64,000 nt of DNA from Clostridioides difficile (GCA_012955965.1 JABBZI010000019.1:19574-83573), one strand, 5' to 3'; positions 8,918 to 17,993 are shown, counted from the stretch's first letter. The notes: generated by a model not told the origin, from the letters alone. Made by a program: numbers and translations.

Positions 8918-9623
8918 CTGAATTTTTCTCCTTTAATCTAAACCCAAAACCCCAGACAGTTTCTATCAAAATATTTGTATCTAAAATTTTTTTACGTAGT
9001 CTCTTTACCGTATCATCAGCAGCTCTTGTCTCAACTTCTATATCATATCCCCATATTTTATTTAATAATTCATCTCTAGAAACTGCCCTGTCTCTATTTT
9101 CAAACAAATAGGTCAATAAGTTGTATTCATTCGGTGTTAAGTCTATATTGTCACTTTTATTTGTAACGATTTTATTCTTTTTATTTATTGTTATATCACC
9201 AAATTTCAATTCCATATCTATAGAATCACCATACTTATCATAATTTTGTTTCTTTTCAAATTCTATCCTTCTAAATATAGATTTTACTCTCATAACTAAA
9301 GACATTGGACTAAATGGCTTTGTAAAATAATCATCACTGCCTAAGGTTATCCCTGTAATATAATCTATATCTGTATCTCTTGCAGTAAGCATGATTATTG
9401 GAACTGTACTCTTCTCACGAAGTTTCGTACATACATCAAAACCGCTTAAACCAGGCATCATTATATCTAGTATTACTAAGTCACACTCTTTTTTATTAAA
9501 TTGCTCTAAAAGTTCATCACCTGTTTTAAAATCCATAACATCATGGCCTTCATTTTTTAAGAATGTCTTTACCAAATTTCTTATATTATCTTCGTCATCT
9601 GCTATATAAATTAACTTATTCAT
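8907..9623 (-). CDS. OmpR/PhoB-family response regulator
   Basis: A 238-residue protein. The receiver domain (1-120) has the acidic pair DDED near the N-terminus, the phospho-acceptor Asp in DLVILDIMMPG, the Thr of MLTARD and the Lys of YFTKPFSP. The C-terminal winged helix (about 140-232) has the typical LTPNEYNLLTYLFENRDRAV and ending VWGFGFRLK. It is followed directly by its kinase gene. AAGGAG precedes the ATG. A perfect tandem 11-bp repeat upstream of a TATAAT box (see 9733-9799) is a candidate site for its own binding. Confidence 0.93.
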   Translation of the reverse strand: MNKLIYIADDEDNIRNLVKTFLKNEGHDVMDFKTGDELLEQFNKKECDLVILDIMMPGLSGFDVCTKLREKSTVPIIMLTARDTDIDYITGITLGSDDYFTKPFSPMSLVMRVKSIFRRIEFEKKQNYDKYGDSIDMELKFGDITINKKNKIVTNKSDNIDLTPNEYNLLTYLFENRDRAVSRDELLNKIWGYDIEVETRAADDTVKRLRKKILDTNILIETVWGFGFRLKEKNSDGK

Positions 9624-9732
9624 ATACTCACTCCTTAATAAACTCTTAATTTAAATTAAATAGTATAAATAATATTGATTAAACAATTAAATCCCAATAT
9701 GTAAGATAAATATTATTTTTTACTATATTTAA

Positions 9733-9799
9733 ATTATATCAGCTTTTTACGGTACATTAGTTTTAAAATTGTTTAGATTTTAAGGCAATTTTAAGGCAA
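9733..9799 (-). promoter_or_regulatory. Promoter region with a tandem 11-bp direct repeat
   Basis: The 465-base gap 9624-10088 contains no gene I can support. On the minus strand a TATAAT box lies at 9733-9738, about 110 bases before the response-regulator start. Two head-to-tail perfect copies of TTTTAAGGCAA (plus-strand sense) lie at 9778-9788 and 9789-9799, about 40-60 bases upstream of that box. Tandem repeats with one-helical-turn spacing are the usual target of OmpR-family regulators, so autoregulation is plausible. Confidence 0.45.
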
Positions 9800-10088
9800 A
9801 AATAAATTATTATATAATTTATTAAACTCATTGCAAAATGTTATAAAATAATAACAAAATATCTAAATATATTTATTCATTTCCTACCAAAACTGATATT
9901 TTTTAGACTTTTTATTGAATATTCAAACAATTAATATTATAGTTATATTAAGCAATACAGTTTACTTCAAACATAAGAAACATTTACTCATATATCATAC
10001 TTATTCAATTCTCAACTAATTTTATGGATTTCTTAAACTCATTAACAAAATAAAACTAGGTAAAGTATCTATGAAAGGAGAATTTAAA

Positions 10089-10508
10089 ATGAAAAAAGCT
10101 CTTAGATATCTTTTATTTTTAATTATTCTATTACTTATGTATTTCTTAGCCGTCAAATTAAATTTTGATTATTATCATCAAACTCATACCAGTTTTACAC
10201 AAGACTTTAAAAAATTTGTTTTTATTAATTTGGTTTCCTCTGGTGGTATTGGTTTATTACTAGGTGTTGAATTATTTATTAATGAACATAAAAAAAATGG
10301 TAATTGGTATCTTGATATTCCAAGAGTAGTTATTCTCTGTATTCCATCTTTTTTTCTAGCATTAATGCCTATGCTAATCTTTATGTTTCCAGTTGGATAT
10401 ATTCCAATTATAGGTAATTTCATTATGCTTGACCGAATACCACTGAATATAACAATTTTTAATATCTTACTTGGATACTTCTTGATAACGAGTTTTCATA
10501 AAAAGTAA
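10089..10508 (+). CDS. Small polytopic membrane protein, unknown
   Basis: 139 residues from the ATG at 10089. An ATG at 10071 is in frame, but the ribosome binding site AAAGGAG overlaps the codons directly after it, so 10089 is the better start. There are about four hydrophobic segments (N-terminal 4-22, about 43-62, 80-105, 112-133) and a short charged tail ending FHKK. I do not recognise the family. It shares a bidirectional terminator with nagB and shows no operon partner. Confidence 0.6.
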   Translation: MKKALRYLLFLIILLLMYFLAVKLNFDYYHQTHTSFTQDFKKFVFINLVSSGGIGLLLGVELFINEHKKNGNWYLDIPRVVILCIPSFFLALMPMLIFMFPVGYIPIIGNFIMLDRIPLNITIFNILLGYFLITSFHKK

Positions 10509-10526
10509 TAACTAAATAACTTAAAT

Positions 10527-10576
10527 AAAAATAGCTATCTTTAAATAAATTCTATTATTTAAAGATAGCTATTTTT
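10527..10576. terminator. Bidirectional terminator, 22-bp perfect stem
   Basis: Arms 10527-10548 and 10555-10576 are perfectly complementary with a six-base loop, A-run on one side and T-run on the other. It serves both the plus-strand membrane protein gene and the minus-strand nagB. Confidence 0.8.
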
Positions 10577-10597
10577 TACTTAAACTCAATTATATTC

Positions 10598-11347
10598 TTA
10601 TACTAATTTATAATCTTTTGGATTCAGTTTACTTGCTGCTGCTTCATCTACTATAACTATAGTATCTTTGTGAAGTTGAAGTATAGAGCCAGGAACTTCT
10701 GGAGTTATATCTCCATAAACAGTTTTATATACTGCATCAGCTTTTTCTTCTCCTGAAGCTAAAAGTAATATTTTTTTAGATTTTAATATTGAACCAATTC
10801 CCATACTTACAGCTTTTTTAGGTACATCTTCTCTTGATTCAAAGAATCTTGCATTAGCTTCTATTGTAGATTCCGTAAGTTCAACTACATGAGTTCTTTT
10901 TGCAAATTTATTGTCAGGTTCATTAAAACCTATGTGAGCATTACGACCTATTCCAAGCACTTGTACATCTATACCACCAGCTGCATCTATAGAAGCTTCA
11001 TAATTTATACATTCTTCTTCAATATCATCAGCCATTCCATTTGGTAGATGAGTATTCTCTAACTTTATATTTACATGATTGAATAGATTCTCTTTCATAA
11101 AATAATCATAGCTTTGGTCATTAGATACTGGTAACTTATAATATTCATCTAAATTAAAGCTCATTACGTCTGAAAAATCTACTATGTTATCATTATATTT
11201 CTTTACTAAATCTCTATACATACCTACTGGTGTACTTCCTGTAGCTAGTCCTAATATTGAATTTGGCTTTAAAACTATTTGAGCTGCTATCATCTCAGCT
11301 GCTTTTTTACTCATTCCATCGTAATCTTTACATACTAATACTCTCAT
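10598..11347 (-). CDS. nagB: Glucosamine-6-phosphate deaminase
   Basis: Converts glucosamine 6-phosphate to fructose 6-phosphate and ammonia, feeding amino sugars into glycolysis. At 249 residues it is the usual length for the short Firmicute form. It has the phosphate-binding GLATGSTPVGMYRDL, the catalytic Asp/Glu region SFNLDEYY, and the His/Glu relay GIGRNAHIGFNEPD. AGGAGGAA precedes the ATG. It is the last gene of the nagR-nagA-nagB group, 97 bases after nagA and ahead of a strong terminator. Confidence 0.96.
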   Translation of the reverse strand: MRVLVCKDYDGMSKKAAEMIAAQIVLKPNSILGLATGSTPVGMYRDLVKKYNDNIVDFSDVMSFNLDEYYKLPVSNDQSYDYFMKENLFNHVNIKLENTHLPNGMADDIEEECINYEASIDAAGGIDVQVLGIGRNAHIGFNEPDNKFAKRTHVVELTESTIEANARFFESREDVPKKAVSMGIGSILKSKKILLLASGEEKADAVYKTVYGDITPEVPGSILQLHKDTIVIVDEAAASKLNPKDYKLV

Positions 11348-11444
11348 TTTGTTCCTCCTAAATTTTAGCTAATACTTTAATTGATATAAATTCAATTTAC
11401 TATTTTTTATGTTACTTTTATCTTCTTTAAAGTTTGTTTTTATA

Positions 11445-12578
11445 TTACATATTTTTATATACTACTTCGCCTAAACAAAGAGTCATCTTACAATCTAAAT
11501 TCTCATCAAATACAGCTATATCTGCATCCTTACCTATTTCTAAACTTCCTTTTTTGTAATTTATACCTAAAGATGTTGCAGGATTTAAAGATGCTAAATT
11601 AATTGCTTCATTTACTTTAAGGTTTGTATTATCAAAGAAGTTAAGTACCATTTTATTTAAAGATAATACACTTCCAGCTAGTGCTCCATTTTCAAGTCTA
11701 GCTTCATTCCCCTTAACTACGACTTTCTGACCTCCAAGAGCATAATTTCCATCTTCAAGCCCACCAGCTTCTATAGAGTCTGTTATTAAAATAAGTCTTT
11801 CTTTTCCTTTATTATTCAATATAAATTGAAATAAATCTTTATTTATATGGATTGTATCTGCTATTAATTCACTATATACATTAGTTGTAAGCGCTGCACC
11901 AACAACACCTGGGTCTCTATGATTTAAACCAGTCATAGCATTAAACATATGAGTCACATTTGTTACGCCTAAGTTTATAGCTTCTTTAGCTTGCTCATAA
12001 TTTGCATTACTATGACCAATAGATAATACTATATCTGTACATCTTTTTATTTCTCTAGTAAAATCAAAATCAATATCCTTCTCTGGAGCATAAGTTATGA
12101 CTTTTATAACATCTTTATATTCTTTAATAAATTCATATTTTGAATTTATTATAAATTTTTCGTTTTGTGCTCCTTTATAATTTTCATTTATAAAAGGTCC
12201 TTCTAAGTGTGCACCTAATACCTGTGCTCCTTTAAGTTTTCTATTTTGGGCTTTTTTTATAACTTCAAGCGCATCATAAACATGTTCTTTATCCATAGTC
12301 ATTGTAGTTGGAAGAAAAGAAGTTACTCCATGTCTCATTATTGATTTTGAAATTGTCTCAATAGATTCATCTGTAGAGTCCATTGTGTCTTTACCCATAT
12401 TTCCATGTATATGAATATCAATAAGCCCTGGAGATATATACTTTCCATCAACATCTATAACTTCACAATCATTTGGTATACTATCAGCTATATCAATTAT
12501 TTTTTCATCAAATACGAGTACTTTATTTTCCAAGATTTGATTTTTTAATATTATCTTTCCATTAATTAAACATTTCAT
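11445..12578 (-). CDS. nagA: N-acetylglucosamine-6-phosphate deacetylase
   Basis: Removes acetate from GlcNAc-6-phosphate, the step before NagB. About 377 residues. It has metal-site motifs LIDIHIHGNMGKDT, the Glu of GAHLEGPF, His in SIGHSNANYEQA, His in VTHMFNAMTGL, and the catalytic Asp in LITDSIEAGG. A GTG at 12587 is in frame, but the TAGGTG ribosome binding site covers it, so I choose the ATG at 12578. The upstream nagR stop is only 9 bases away, so the two genes are co-transcribed and probably translationally coupled. Confidence 0.96.
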   Translation of the reverse strand: MKCLINGKIILKNQILENKVLVFDEKIIDIADSIPNDCEVIDVDGKYISPGLIDIHIHGNMGKDTMDSTDESIETISKSIMRHGVTSFLPTTMTMDKEHVYDALEVIKKAQNRKLKGAQVLGAHLEGPFINENYKGAQNEKFIINSKYEFIKEYKDVIKVITYAPEKDIDFDFTREIKRCTDIVLSIGHSNANYEQAKEAINLGVTNVTHMFNAMTGLNHRDPGVVGAALTTNVYSELIADTIHINKDLFQFILNNKGKERLILITDSIEAGGLEDGNYALGGQKVVVKGNEARLENGALAGSVLSLNKMVLNFFDNTNLKVNEAINLASLNPATSLGINYKKGSLEIGKDADIAVFDENLDCKMTLCLGEVVYKNM

Positions 12579-12587
12579 ATTATTCAC

Positions 12588-13322
12588 CTACTCACTCAAT
12601 ACTATTTCATATTGATATTTATCTGTTCTAAATATTGATATGGTATATTCTATAGGATTACCTTCTCTATTATAAGAATTTCTATGAAGCTTAAGAGCCA
12701 AAGCACCTTCTTCTGTCTCCAAAAGTTTACTTTCTTCATCAGAAAGTATTATTGGCTCCATTACTTGCTCAGCTTTTTGTATCTTATAACCATATTTTTC
12801 ATTTAACACTCTATATAATGAAGAATTATCTAATATCCCTTTTGTAAGACCCTTACACATTTCTTCTGATAAATATACTATTTCCAATCCAAATGGCTCT
12901 CCATCAGTATATCTAAGTCTAACAATCTTATATATATTTGTGGTATTATCACTTATTCCAAGCTTTCTTTTAACTAAATCATCAGGTAGTTCCATCTCAA
13001 AGGATAATATATCCGTTTTTATATTTACTCCCTTTTCTTTCATAACATCAGTAAAACCTTTTACATTTGAAAACTGATACTTCTTTTTTTGCTTTGCAAC
13101 AAATGTCCCTTTGCCTTGTACTCTATAAAGAAGACCTTCTGTAACTAATCCAACAATCGTTTTATTTACTGTCATACGACTTACATTTTGTATGTTGCAA
13201 AGTTCTCTTTCTGGCATTATTGCATCGCCTTCTTTAAGTTCATCAGTTTCTATCATATCTCTTATTATTGAACTTAATTGAGTATGCAATGGTATATTAC
13301 TAGATTTATCTACTATTTTCAT
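12588..13322 (-). CDS. GntR/HutC-family repressor of the nag genes
   Basis: 244 residues from the ATG at 13322. An alternative TTG at 13355 lies inside the operator and is unlikely. The N-terminal winged helix (about residues 10-70; RELCNIQNVSRMTVNKTIVG) is followed by a UTRA ligand domain (about 90-240) ending with YTISIFRTDKYQYEI. NagR/YvoA-type members bind GlcN-6-P or GlcNAc-6-P and repress amino-sugar genes. It is first in an operon with nagA and nagB, and two TGGTATATACCA sites abut its -10 box, which makes autorepression of the whole operon very likely. Confidence 0.92.
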   Translation of the reverse strand: MKIVDKSSNIPLHTQLSSIIRDMIETDELKEGDAIMPERELCNIQNVSRMTVNKTIVGLVTEGLLYRVQGKGTFVAKQKKKYQFSNVKGFTDVMKEKGVNIKTDILSFEMELPDDLVKRKLGISDNTTNIYKIVRLRYTDGEPFGLEIVYLSEEMCKGLTKGILDNSSLYRVLNEKYGYKIQKAEQVMEPIILSDEESKLLETEEGALALKLHRNSYNREGNPIEYTISIFRTDKYQYEIVLSE

Positions 13323-13342
13323 ATAGTCACCACTTTTCGATA

Positions 13343-13399
13343 TGGTATATACCAATTTTGGTATATACCAATTATACTTTAAAAGAAATTTTATTTCAA
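13343..13399 (-). promoter_or_regulatory. nag operon promoter with two tandem palindromic operators
   Basis: On the minus strand -35 TTGAAA (13394-13399), a 17-base spacer and -10 TATAAT (13371-13376). Immediately downstream are two identical 12-bp palindromes TGGTATATACCA at 13359-13370 and 13343-13354, 16 bp centre to centre. The sequence matches the style of NagR/DasR-type GntR operators, and the position over the start of transcription would block initiation. A weaker TTG start of nagR lies within the operator and is rejected. Confidence 0.85.
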
Positions 13400-13616
13400 T
13401 AGTTTTTAACTTATTTTGTAAAAATTTTAGTAAAATGTAAAGACAAAAAAGAAATTGGAGTTTATACTATATAAGAAGCTAGAGAATTGCAAAATACATA
13501 GATAAATACATTATTTATTACAAATTTCACTAATACTAATACATATACTGTGAAAAACTACTACATAAGTATATTATGGCTAAATTATAAATATAAAATG
13601 AGAGGATGATTTTAAT

Positions 13617-14459
13617 TTGATAAACATAGGTGATTTTAATAAACTTACAGTAAAAAGAAAAACTGAATTTGGGTATTTTTTGGATGGACAGACTGATAAT
13701 ACAAAAGACGATATACTTCTTCATAATAGATTAATTGGAAAAAATGAAATAAATATAGGTGATGAGGTAGATGTTTTTATATTTAAAGATTCTGATGACA
13801 GAACTGCTGCAACTTTAATCCCTCCTTTAGCTAAAGTTGGAGATGTAGCACACTTGAAAGTAGTTGACAATACAGATATTGGAACTTTCATAGATATGGG
13901 GCTTTCTAAGGACATACTAGTTCCTTTTAAAGCTAAAACTTATCCATTATTTAGAGACGAAAAATATTTATTTTATATATATTTGGATAAAAGTAAAAGA
14001 ATTGCTGCTACTACAGATATAGATTCATATTTATCAACAGACCATACTTACAATGTTGGAGATGTTGTAACTGGAATTGTGTATGGATTCCAAACTAATA
14101 ACTCTGCCATGATATGTGTAGATAATAAATATGCAGGTGTAATACTTCATAATGAATACTTTACTGAATTAAAAACTGGCGATGTTCTTGAAAATTTACA
14201 TGTTATAAAGGTATATGAAGATGGAAAACTAGGTCTTTCTCCTAGAGGAAATAGAAAAGATGAACTTGATACTTTAGAAAATAAAATCTTAAGTTATTTA
14301 GAAGGTTCTGATGGATATATGAGATTTAATGATAAATCTGACCCTAAAGATATTTCTATATTATTTAATTCAAGTAAAAAGAATTTTAAAAGAGCTCTTG
14401 GAGTACTTATGAAAAAAGGATTAATCTATCAAGATGAAGAAGGAACTTATTTAAAGTAA
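13617..14459 (+). CDS. cvfB: CvfB-like S1 RNA-binding protein
   Basis: A 280-residue protein with three S1-type beta-barrel regions (about 1-65, 68-135, 145-212) and a C-terminal winged-helix segment (about 220-280; the end reads GVLMKKGLIYQDEEGTYLK). This layout is that of CvfB/YitL, an RNA-binding protein affecting virulence gene expression in staphylococci. The first codons are TTG ATA AAC, and a GAGAGGA site lies about 10 bases before the TTG. The next gene starts 20 bases after its stop and may be co-transcribed. Confidence 0.85.
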   Translation: MINIGDFNKLTVKRKTEFGYFLDGQTDNTKDDILLHNRLIGKNEINIGDEVDVFIFKDSDDRTAATLIPPLAKVGDVAHLKVVDNTDIGTFIDMGLSKDILVPFKAKTYPLFRDEKYLFYIYLDKSKRIAATTDIDSYLSTDHTYNVGDVVTGIVYGFQTNNSAMICVDNKYAGVILHNEYFTELKTGDVLENLHVIKVYEDGKLGLSPRGNRKDELDTLENKILSYLEGSDGYMRFNDKSDPKDISILFNSSKKNFKRALGVLMKKGLIYQDEEGTYLK

Positions 14460-14479
14460 AATATTTAGGAGAAATACAC

Positions 14480-14833
14480 ATGGATTTAGTCCAGTTAAAA
14501 ATTAAAAAAGATAATTCTTTGGTAAAGTACATTAAGATTATCAGAAAATTTGATAACTCTTTATATGTTAATGTTATTAAGCAACGAATAGAAAATGATG
14601 ATTTTGTGGTGGGATTTGATTTAGAATATTATGATGTGCTAGAAGAACTCAACGCAATTGATAGAAAAGAAGTTTTTCTTAATATGATAAGTGAACTTTT
14701 AGATGTCGGAGCCAGTATTACAATATACGAAAATGGTAACTTATCTTCATTGGAATTCTTGGATAATTGGTTAAAAACTCTTAAGCAGATAAATCTTGAG
14801 ATAGAAAAAGATATGTGTAGAGAAATAGAATAG
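14480..14833 (+). CDS. Hypothetical protein, 117 residues
   Basis: Soluble and acidic, with no membrane segment and no motif I recognise. It is rich in Leu, Ile, Glu and Asp, with a predicted mixed alpha/beta pattern (QIKIIRKF-type strands early, helices later). AGGAG precedes the ATG, and the gene follows cvfB by 20 bases. It is followed by a 10-bp hairpin at 14905-14930. The function is unknown. Confidence 0.6.
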   Translation: MDLVQLKIKKDNSLVKYIKIIRKFDNSLYVNVIKQRIENDDFVVGFDLEYYDVLEELNAIDRKEVFLNMISELLDVGASITIYENGNLSSLEFLDNWLKTLKQINLEIEKDMCREIE

Positions 14834-14904
14834 AAAAAATATATTTTAGACTTTGCAGTTTCAGGATAATATATATTTAACCATATAACTCATAACTAAC
14901 AAAT

Positions 14905-14930
14905 AGTGGTATGCTATAAAGCATACCACT
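14905..14930. terminator. Hairpin with 10-bp perfect stem
   Basis: AGTGGTATGC and its complement GCATACCACT are separated by TATAAA, followed by TTGTTATT. It lies in the convergent gap between the 117-residue gene and the zinc-ribbon gene and probably ends transcription from the plus-strand side. Confidence 0.6.
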
Positions 14931-15082
14931 TGTTATTAATATTACATTTCATACTTTTCTACATATACTTTCTTATAAACTAGCCTAACATATTATTCAA
15001 ATAAATATAATCATTATACAGAATCAATATATTTATTATCAATTTTTATAAATTTTATGCCATCTGCTAAATTTATAGAAAA

Positions 15083-15346
15083 TTACTTCCAACGCTTCAA
15101 TGTTGGAAAGAAATTATTCATCACTGTTCTTGCTTCATCTTCAGTCATACCTTTATTACTTTCAAGCATATGAGGTACACAAATCTCTATCATCTCTTCC
15201 ATACTTACATCAGCTGTAAATTCACCATCTTTGAAACAATAACTACAATAATCAGTACTTTTACTTCCATCTTTATTTATCCCATATAATTCATTAGTTT
15301 GTCCCATTGGCATTGCACAACATTGGCAAAATTTAGTTTCTTCCAT
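15083..15346 (-). CDS. Putative zinc-ribbon protein
   Basis: An 87-residue protein of the small zinc-ribbon domain family. Cysteines occur as CQCCAMPM near the N-terminus and CSYCFKDG at about residues 33-40, giving a four-Cys metal site, followed by a helical tail (MEEMIEICVPHMLE and a C-terminal TLKRW). AAGGAG precedes the ATG. Proteins of this type are widespread in Firmicutes, with no fixed function. A perfect palindrome upstream (15406-15431) may control it. Confidence 0.75.
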   Translation of the reverse strand: MEETKFCQCCAMPMGQTNELYGINKDGSKSTDYCSYCFKDGEFTADVSMEEMIEICVPHMLESNKGMTEDEARTVMNNFFPTLKRWK

Positions 15347-15405
15347 TTTAAATCACTCCTTATATTTTTCTTTGGCTCTTAACCATATTTAGATTATAGC
15401 AATAC

Positions 15406-15431
15406 TAATATGACATTATTATGTCATATTA
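15406..15431. promoter_or_regulatory. 11-bp-arm palindrome upstream of the zinc-ribbon gene
   Basis: TAATATGACAT and ATGTCATATTA flank TATT. There is no T-run, and it lies 60-85 bases before the zinc-ribbon start. I read it as an operator (for a small-ligand or MarR-type regulator, which is not in this window) rather than a terminator. Confidence 0.4.
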
Positions 15432-15559
15432 AAAATAAAAAATATCGATTTTATCACAAATTCACTATTACTAAAAAAATATTGATATGATATAAGAAAT
15501 AAAATTATTACACCAAAAGGTTGTCCTTTTAGTATTATTAAAAACTGGAAGTTTAATAA

Positions 15560-15940
15560 CTATATTTTCTTTTTTATTGTGTAGGATTGCAAACTTTTTT
15601 TGCATCCATTTTTTTCGTAGAACTCTTCTACTCCTGGCTGAGCACCAAAATACAACATGGTTGGAGTATTGTCTTTTGCAAGTTGTAGAAGATTACTGCC
15701 AATGCTTTGTTTTTGATACTCTGGAAGAACAAGCAATTCTGTAATTGTTCCAAAATAATATCCATCTGAAAGAACCCTCAAACAACCCACAAGCACTTTA
15801 TCATCATAAGCAGTTATATTCAATGTTTTCGATAATGCAATCTGTGTTTTATCCATATCATAATCACCTGGCCATATCCTGTTAACGAATGGTATAAAAA
15901 TTGAGGCATCAAGTTCTTGGTCATTAACTTTATATTTCAT
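15560..15940 (-). CDS. GNAT-family N-acetyltransferase
   Basis: A 126-residue, single-domain protein. The acetyl-CoA-binding loop is in ELLVLPEYQKQSIGSNLLQL (about residues 70-90), with a Q-x-x-x-G-S pattern near the usual Q/RxxGxG/A. The C-terminal part (YFGAQPGVEEFYEKNGCKK) is the typical ending. GGAGGTG precedes the ATG. The acyl acceptor is not predictable. It stands alone. Confidence 0.85.
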   Translation of the reverse strand: MKYKVNDQELDASIFIPFVNRIWPGDYDMDKTQIALSKTLNITAYDDKVLVGCLRVLSDGYYFGTITELLVLPEYQKQSIGSNLLQLAKDNTPTMLYFGAQPGVEEFYEKNGCKKSLQSYTIKKKI

Positions 15941-16150
15941 TATTTCTTACACCTCCATAAATTCAAATTTGTTACTTTATTATATCATTCCAATATAGGC
16001 ACAACAATGAAAATCAGTACATATACATTTTTTTAAAAAAGAAAAAATACTTTCAAGAAACTACCATCAAATGAGATATGTAATATTATTGATTAAATTT
16101 TTTTTATGAAGCTTTACAACTATGTACCTGTTGAGGAAATAAGAGTAGAA

Positions 16151-16188
16151 ATGCCCATATATCCAAAAAGATAAGGATGTATGAGCAT
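16151..16188 (-). terminator. Probable terminator after the malic enzyme gene
   Basis: Arms 16151-16164 and 16175-16188 form a 14-bp stem with two G-U pairs and a 10-base loop. It lies 9 bases past the stop of the malic enzyme gene. The T-run is weak. Confidence 0.5.
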
Positions 16189-16196
16189 ATAAAGAT

Positions 16197-17378
16197 TTAT
16201 ATTCTATTTACTTTAGTTTTTATTGCTGCTTCTTTAACTGCTTCAGCAACATTTTTTACAACATTTTTATTAAATACATCTGGTAATATATACTCTGGAC
16301 ATATCTCTTCATCGCTTATAGTATTAGCAATTGCATATGCAGCAGCTATTTTCATTTCTTCATTAATTTCTTTAGACTTAACATCAAGTGCCCCTCTAAA
16401 TATTCCAGGGAAAGCCAAAACATTATTGACTTGATTAGGGAAATCTGAACGACCTGTTCCTATTATGAATGCTCCTCCTAGCTTTGCTTCTTCTGGCATT
16501 ATCTCTGGAGTAGGATTTGCCATTGCTAGTATTATTGGCTTTTCAGACATACTTTCAACCATTTCCTTTGTAATAGCTCCTGGACCTGAAACCCCTATAA
16601 ATACATCTTTTCCTTTTATAATATCTTTTAAAGAACCTTTTTCATTTCTTATATTGGTTACTTCTAACATTTCTTTTTGAACATAATTTAGATTTTCTAT
16701 ATCAGCCTCTAATGCACCACTTCTATCACATAATATTATATTTTTAACATTCATATTAAGTAATATTTTTGCTATAGCTATACCAGCAGCACCTGCTCCA
16801 TTTATTACTATTTCTAAATCTTCTATTCTTTTATTTTCAATTAATTTTATTGAATTTATTATAGCTGCTGCAACTATTATTGCTGTTCCATGTTGGTCAT
16901 CATGAAATACAGGTATACCTAAAGATTTTTTTAGTCTCTCTTCTATCTCAAAACATCTTGGAGAAGAAATATCTTCCAAATTTATTCCCCCAAATACTGG
17001 TTCCATCAATTCAACAGTTTTAACTATCTCATCTACATCATTAGTCTTTAGACATATTGGAAAGGCATCTACATTTGCAAATTGTTTAAATAATATAGCC
17101 TTACCTTCCATGACAGGTATAGATGCTTCTGCTCCAATATTACCCAATCCAAGCACAGCACTTCCATCACTAACTACTGCAACCAGATTCCCTTTAGAAG
17201 TATATCTATAAACATCTTCTTTATTTTCGTGTATTTTTAAACAAGGTTCTGCAACTCCTGGTGTATATGCTGTTGATAAGTCATCCTTAGTTTTAATTTC
17301 TACCTTACTTTCTACACTTATTTTTCCTTTATTTATTTCATGCATTTCTAATGCCAATTTTGCATAATCCTTAGACAT
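16197..17378 (-). CDS. NAD(P)-dependent malic enzyme
   Basis: Oxidative decarboxylation of malate to pyruvate and CO2. At 393 residues it is the short bacterial form. Key motifs are the Tyr/Pro region TAYTPGVAEPCLKI, GSAVLGLGNIGAEASIPVME, the metal-site run FGGINLEDISSPRCFEIE, PVFHDDQHGTAI and the Rossmann stretch INGAGAAGIAIAKILL. AGGAGG precedes the ATG. It follows the fumarase beta gene by 66 bases and should act on the malate that enzyme makes. I cannot tell NAD from NADP use by eye. Confidence 0.95.
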   Translation of the reverse strand: MSKDYAKLALEMHEINKGKISVESKVEIKTKDDLSTAYTPGVAEPCLKIHENKEDVYRYTSKGNLVAVVSDGSAVLGLGNIGAEASIPVMEGKAILFKQFANVDAFPICLKTNDVDEIVKTVELMEPVFGGINLEDISSPRCFEIEERLKKSLGIPVFHDDQHGTAIIVAAAIINSIKLIENKRIEDLEIVINGAGAAGIAIAKILLNMNVKNIILCDRSGALEADIENLNYVQKEMLEVTNIRNEKGSLKDIIKGKDVFIGVSGPGAITKEMVESMSEKPIILAMANPTPEIMPEEAKLGGAFIIGTGRSDFPNQVNNVLAFPGIFRGALDVKSKEINEEMKIAAAYAIANTISDEEICPEYILPDVFNKNVVKNVAEAVKEAAIKTKVNRI

Positions 17379-17444
17379 TGATTTTCCTCCTTAAAGTATA
17401 TACAACTATTTTTTAACTTTGATATTTATATAAATTTATAAACT

Positions 17445-17993
17445 TTATTTACATTCATAAAGTGCTCTACCTTGTTCGTATATATTATTTCCATAGCTGT
17501 CTATAGCCACTGTAAGCTTAAGGTCTTCTACTACAATCTTTCTTATAGCTTCAGCTCCTAAATCTTCATATGCAATTATTTCACATGATTTTATTGAATT
17601 TGAAATATATGCTCCAGCTCCACCTATTGCAGCAAGGTAAACTGCTCCATATTTTTGCATACCTTCTATAACCTCATCACTTCTTTTTCCTTTACCTATC
17701 ATAAGTCTAAGACCTCTTTCTAAAAGAGGTATAGTCAAGTCATCCATTCTATAACTTGTAGTTGGACCAGCAGCACCTATAACTTCTCCTGGCTTTGTAG
17801 GAGTAGGTCCCACATAATATATTCCTTGACCATATACATCAAATGGTAATTCCTCACCTTTATTTATACAATCTATCAATCTTTTATGAGCGGCATCTCT
17901 TGCTGTATAAAGTATACCACTCAAACTAATTGTATCTCCACAATTTAATTTAGCTATATCAATTTCACTTACAGGTGTAGTCATTTTTATCAT
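17445..17993 (-). CDS. fumB: Fumarate hydratase class I, beta (C-terminal) subunit
   Basis: A 182-residue protein matching the swivelling domain of class I, [4Fe-4S] fumarase/tartrate dehydratase, encoded separately from the alpha subunit as is usual in Clostridia. Visible motifs include GDTISLSGILYTARDAAHKR, YYVGPTPTKPGEVIGAAGPT and AAIGGAGAYI. It starts 12 bases after the alpha gene with an AGGGGGG site. The pair interconverts fumarate and malate. Confidence 0.93.
   Translation of the reverse strand: MIKMTTPVSEIDIAKLNCGDTISLSGILYTARDAAHKRLIDCINKGEELPFDVYGQGIYYVGPTPTKPGEVIGAAGPTTSYRMDDLTIPLLERGLRLMIGKGKRSDEVIEGMQKYGAVYLAAIGGAGAYISNSIKSCEIIAYEDLGAEAIRKIVVEDLKLTVAIDSYGNNIYEQGRALYECK

Noticed and set aside
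13323..13355. Start of the GntR regulator at TTG 13355
   Set aside because: The codon lies within the operator palindrome and would leave the regulator transcript with no room for a ribosome binding site; the ATG at 13322 fits better.
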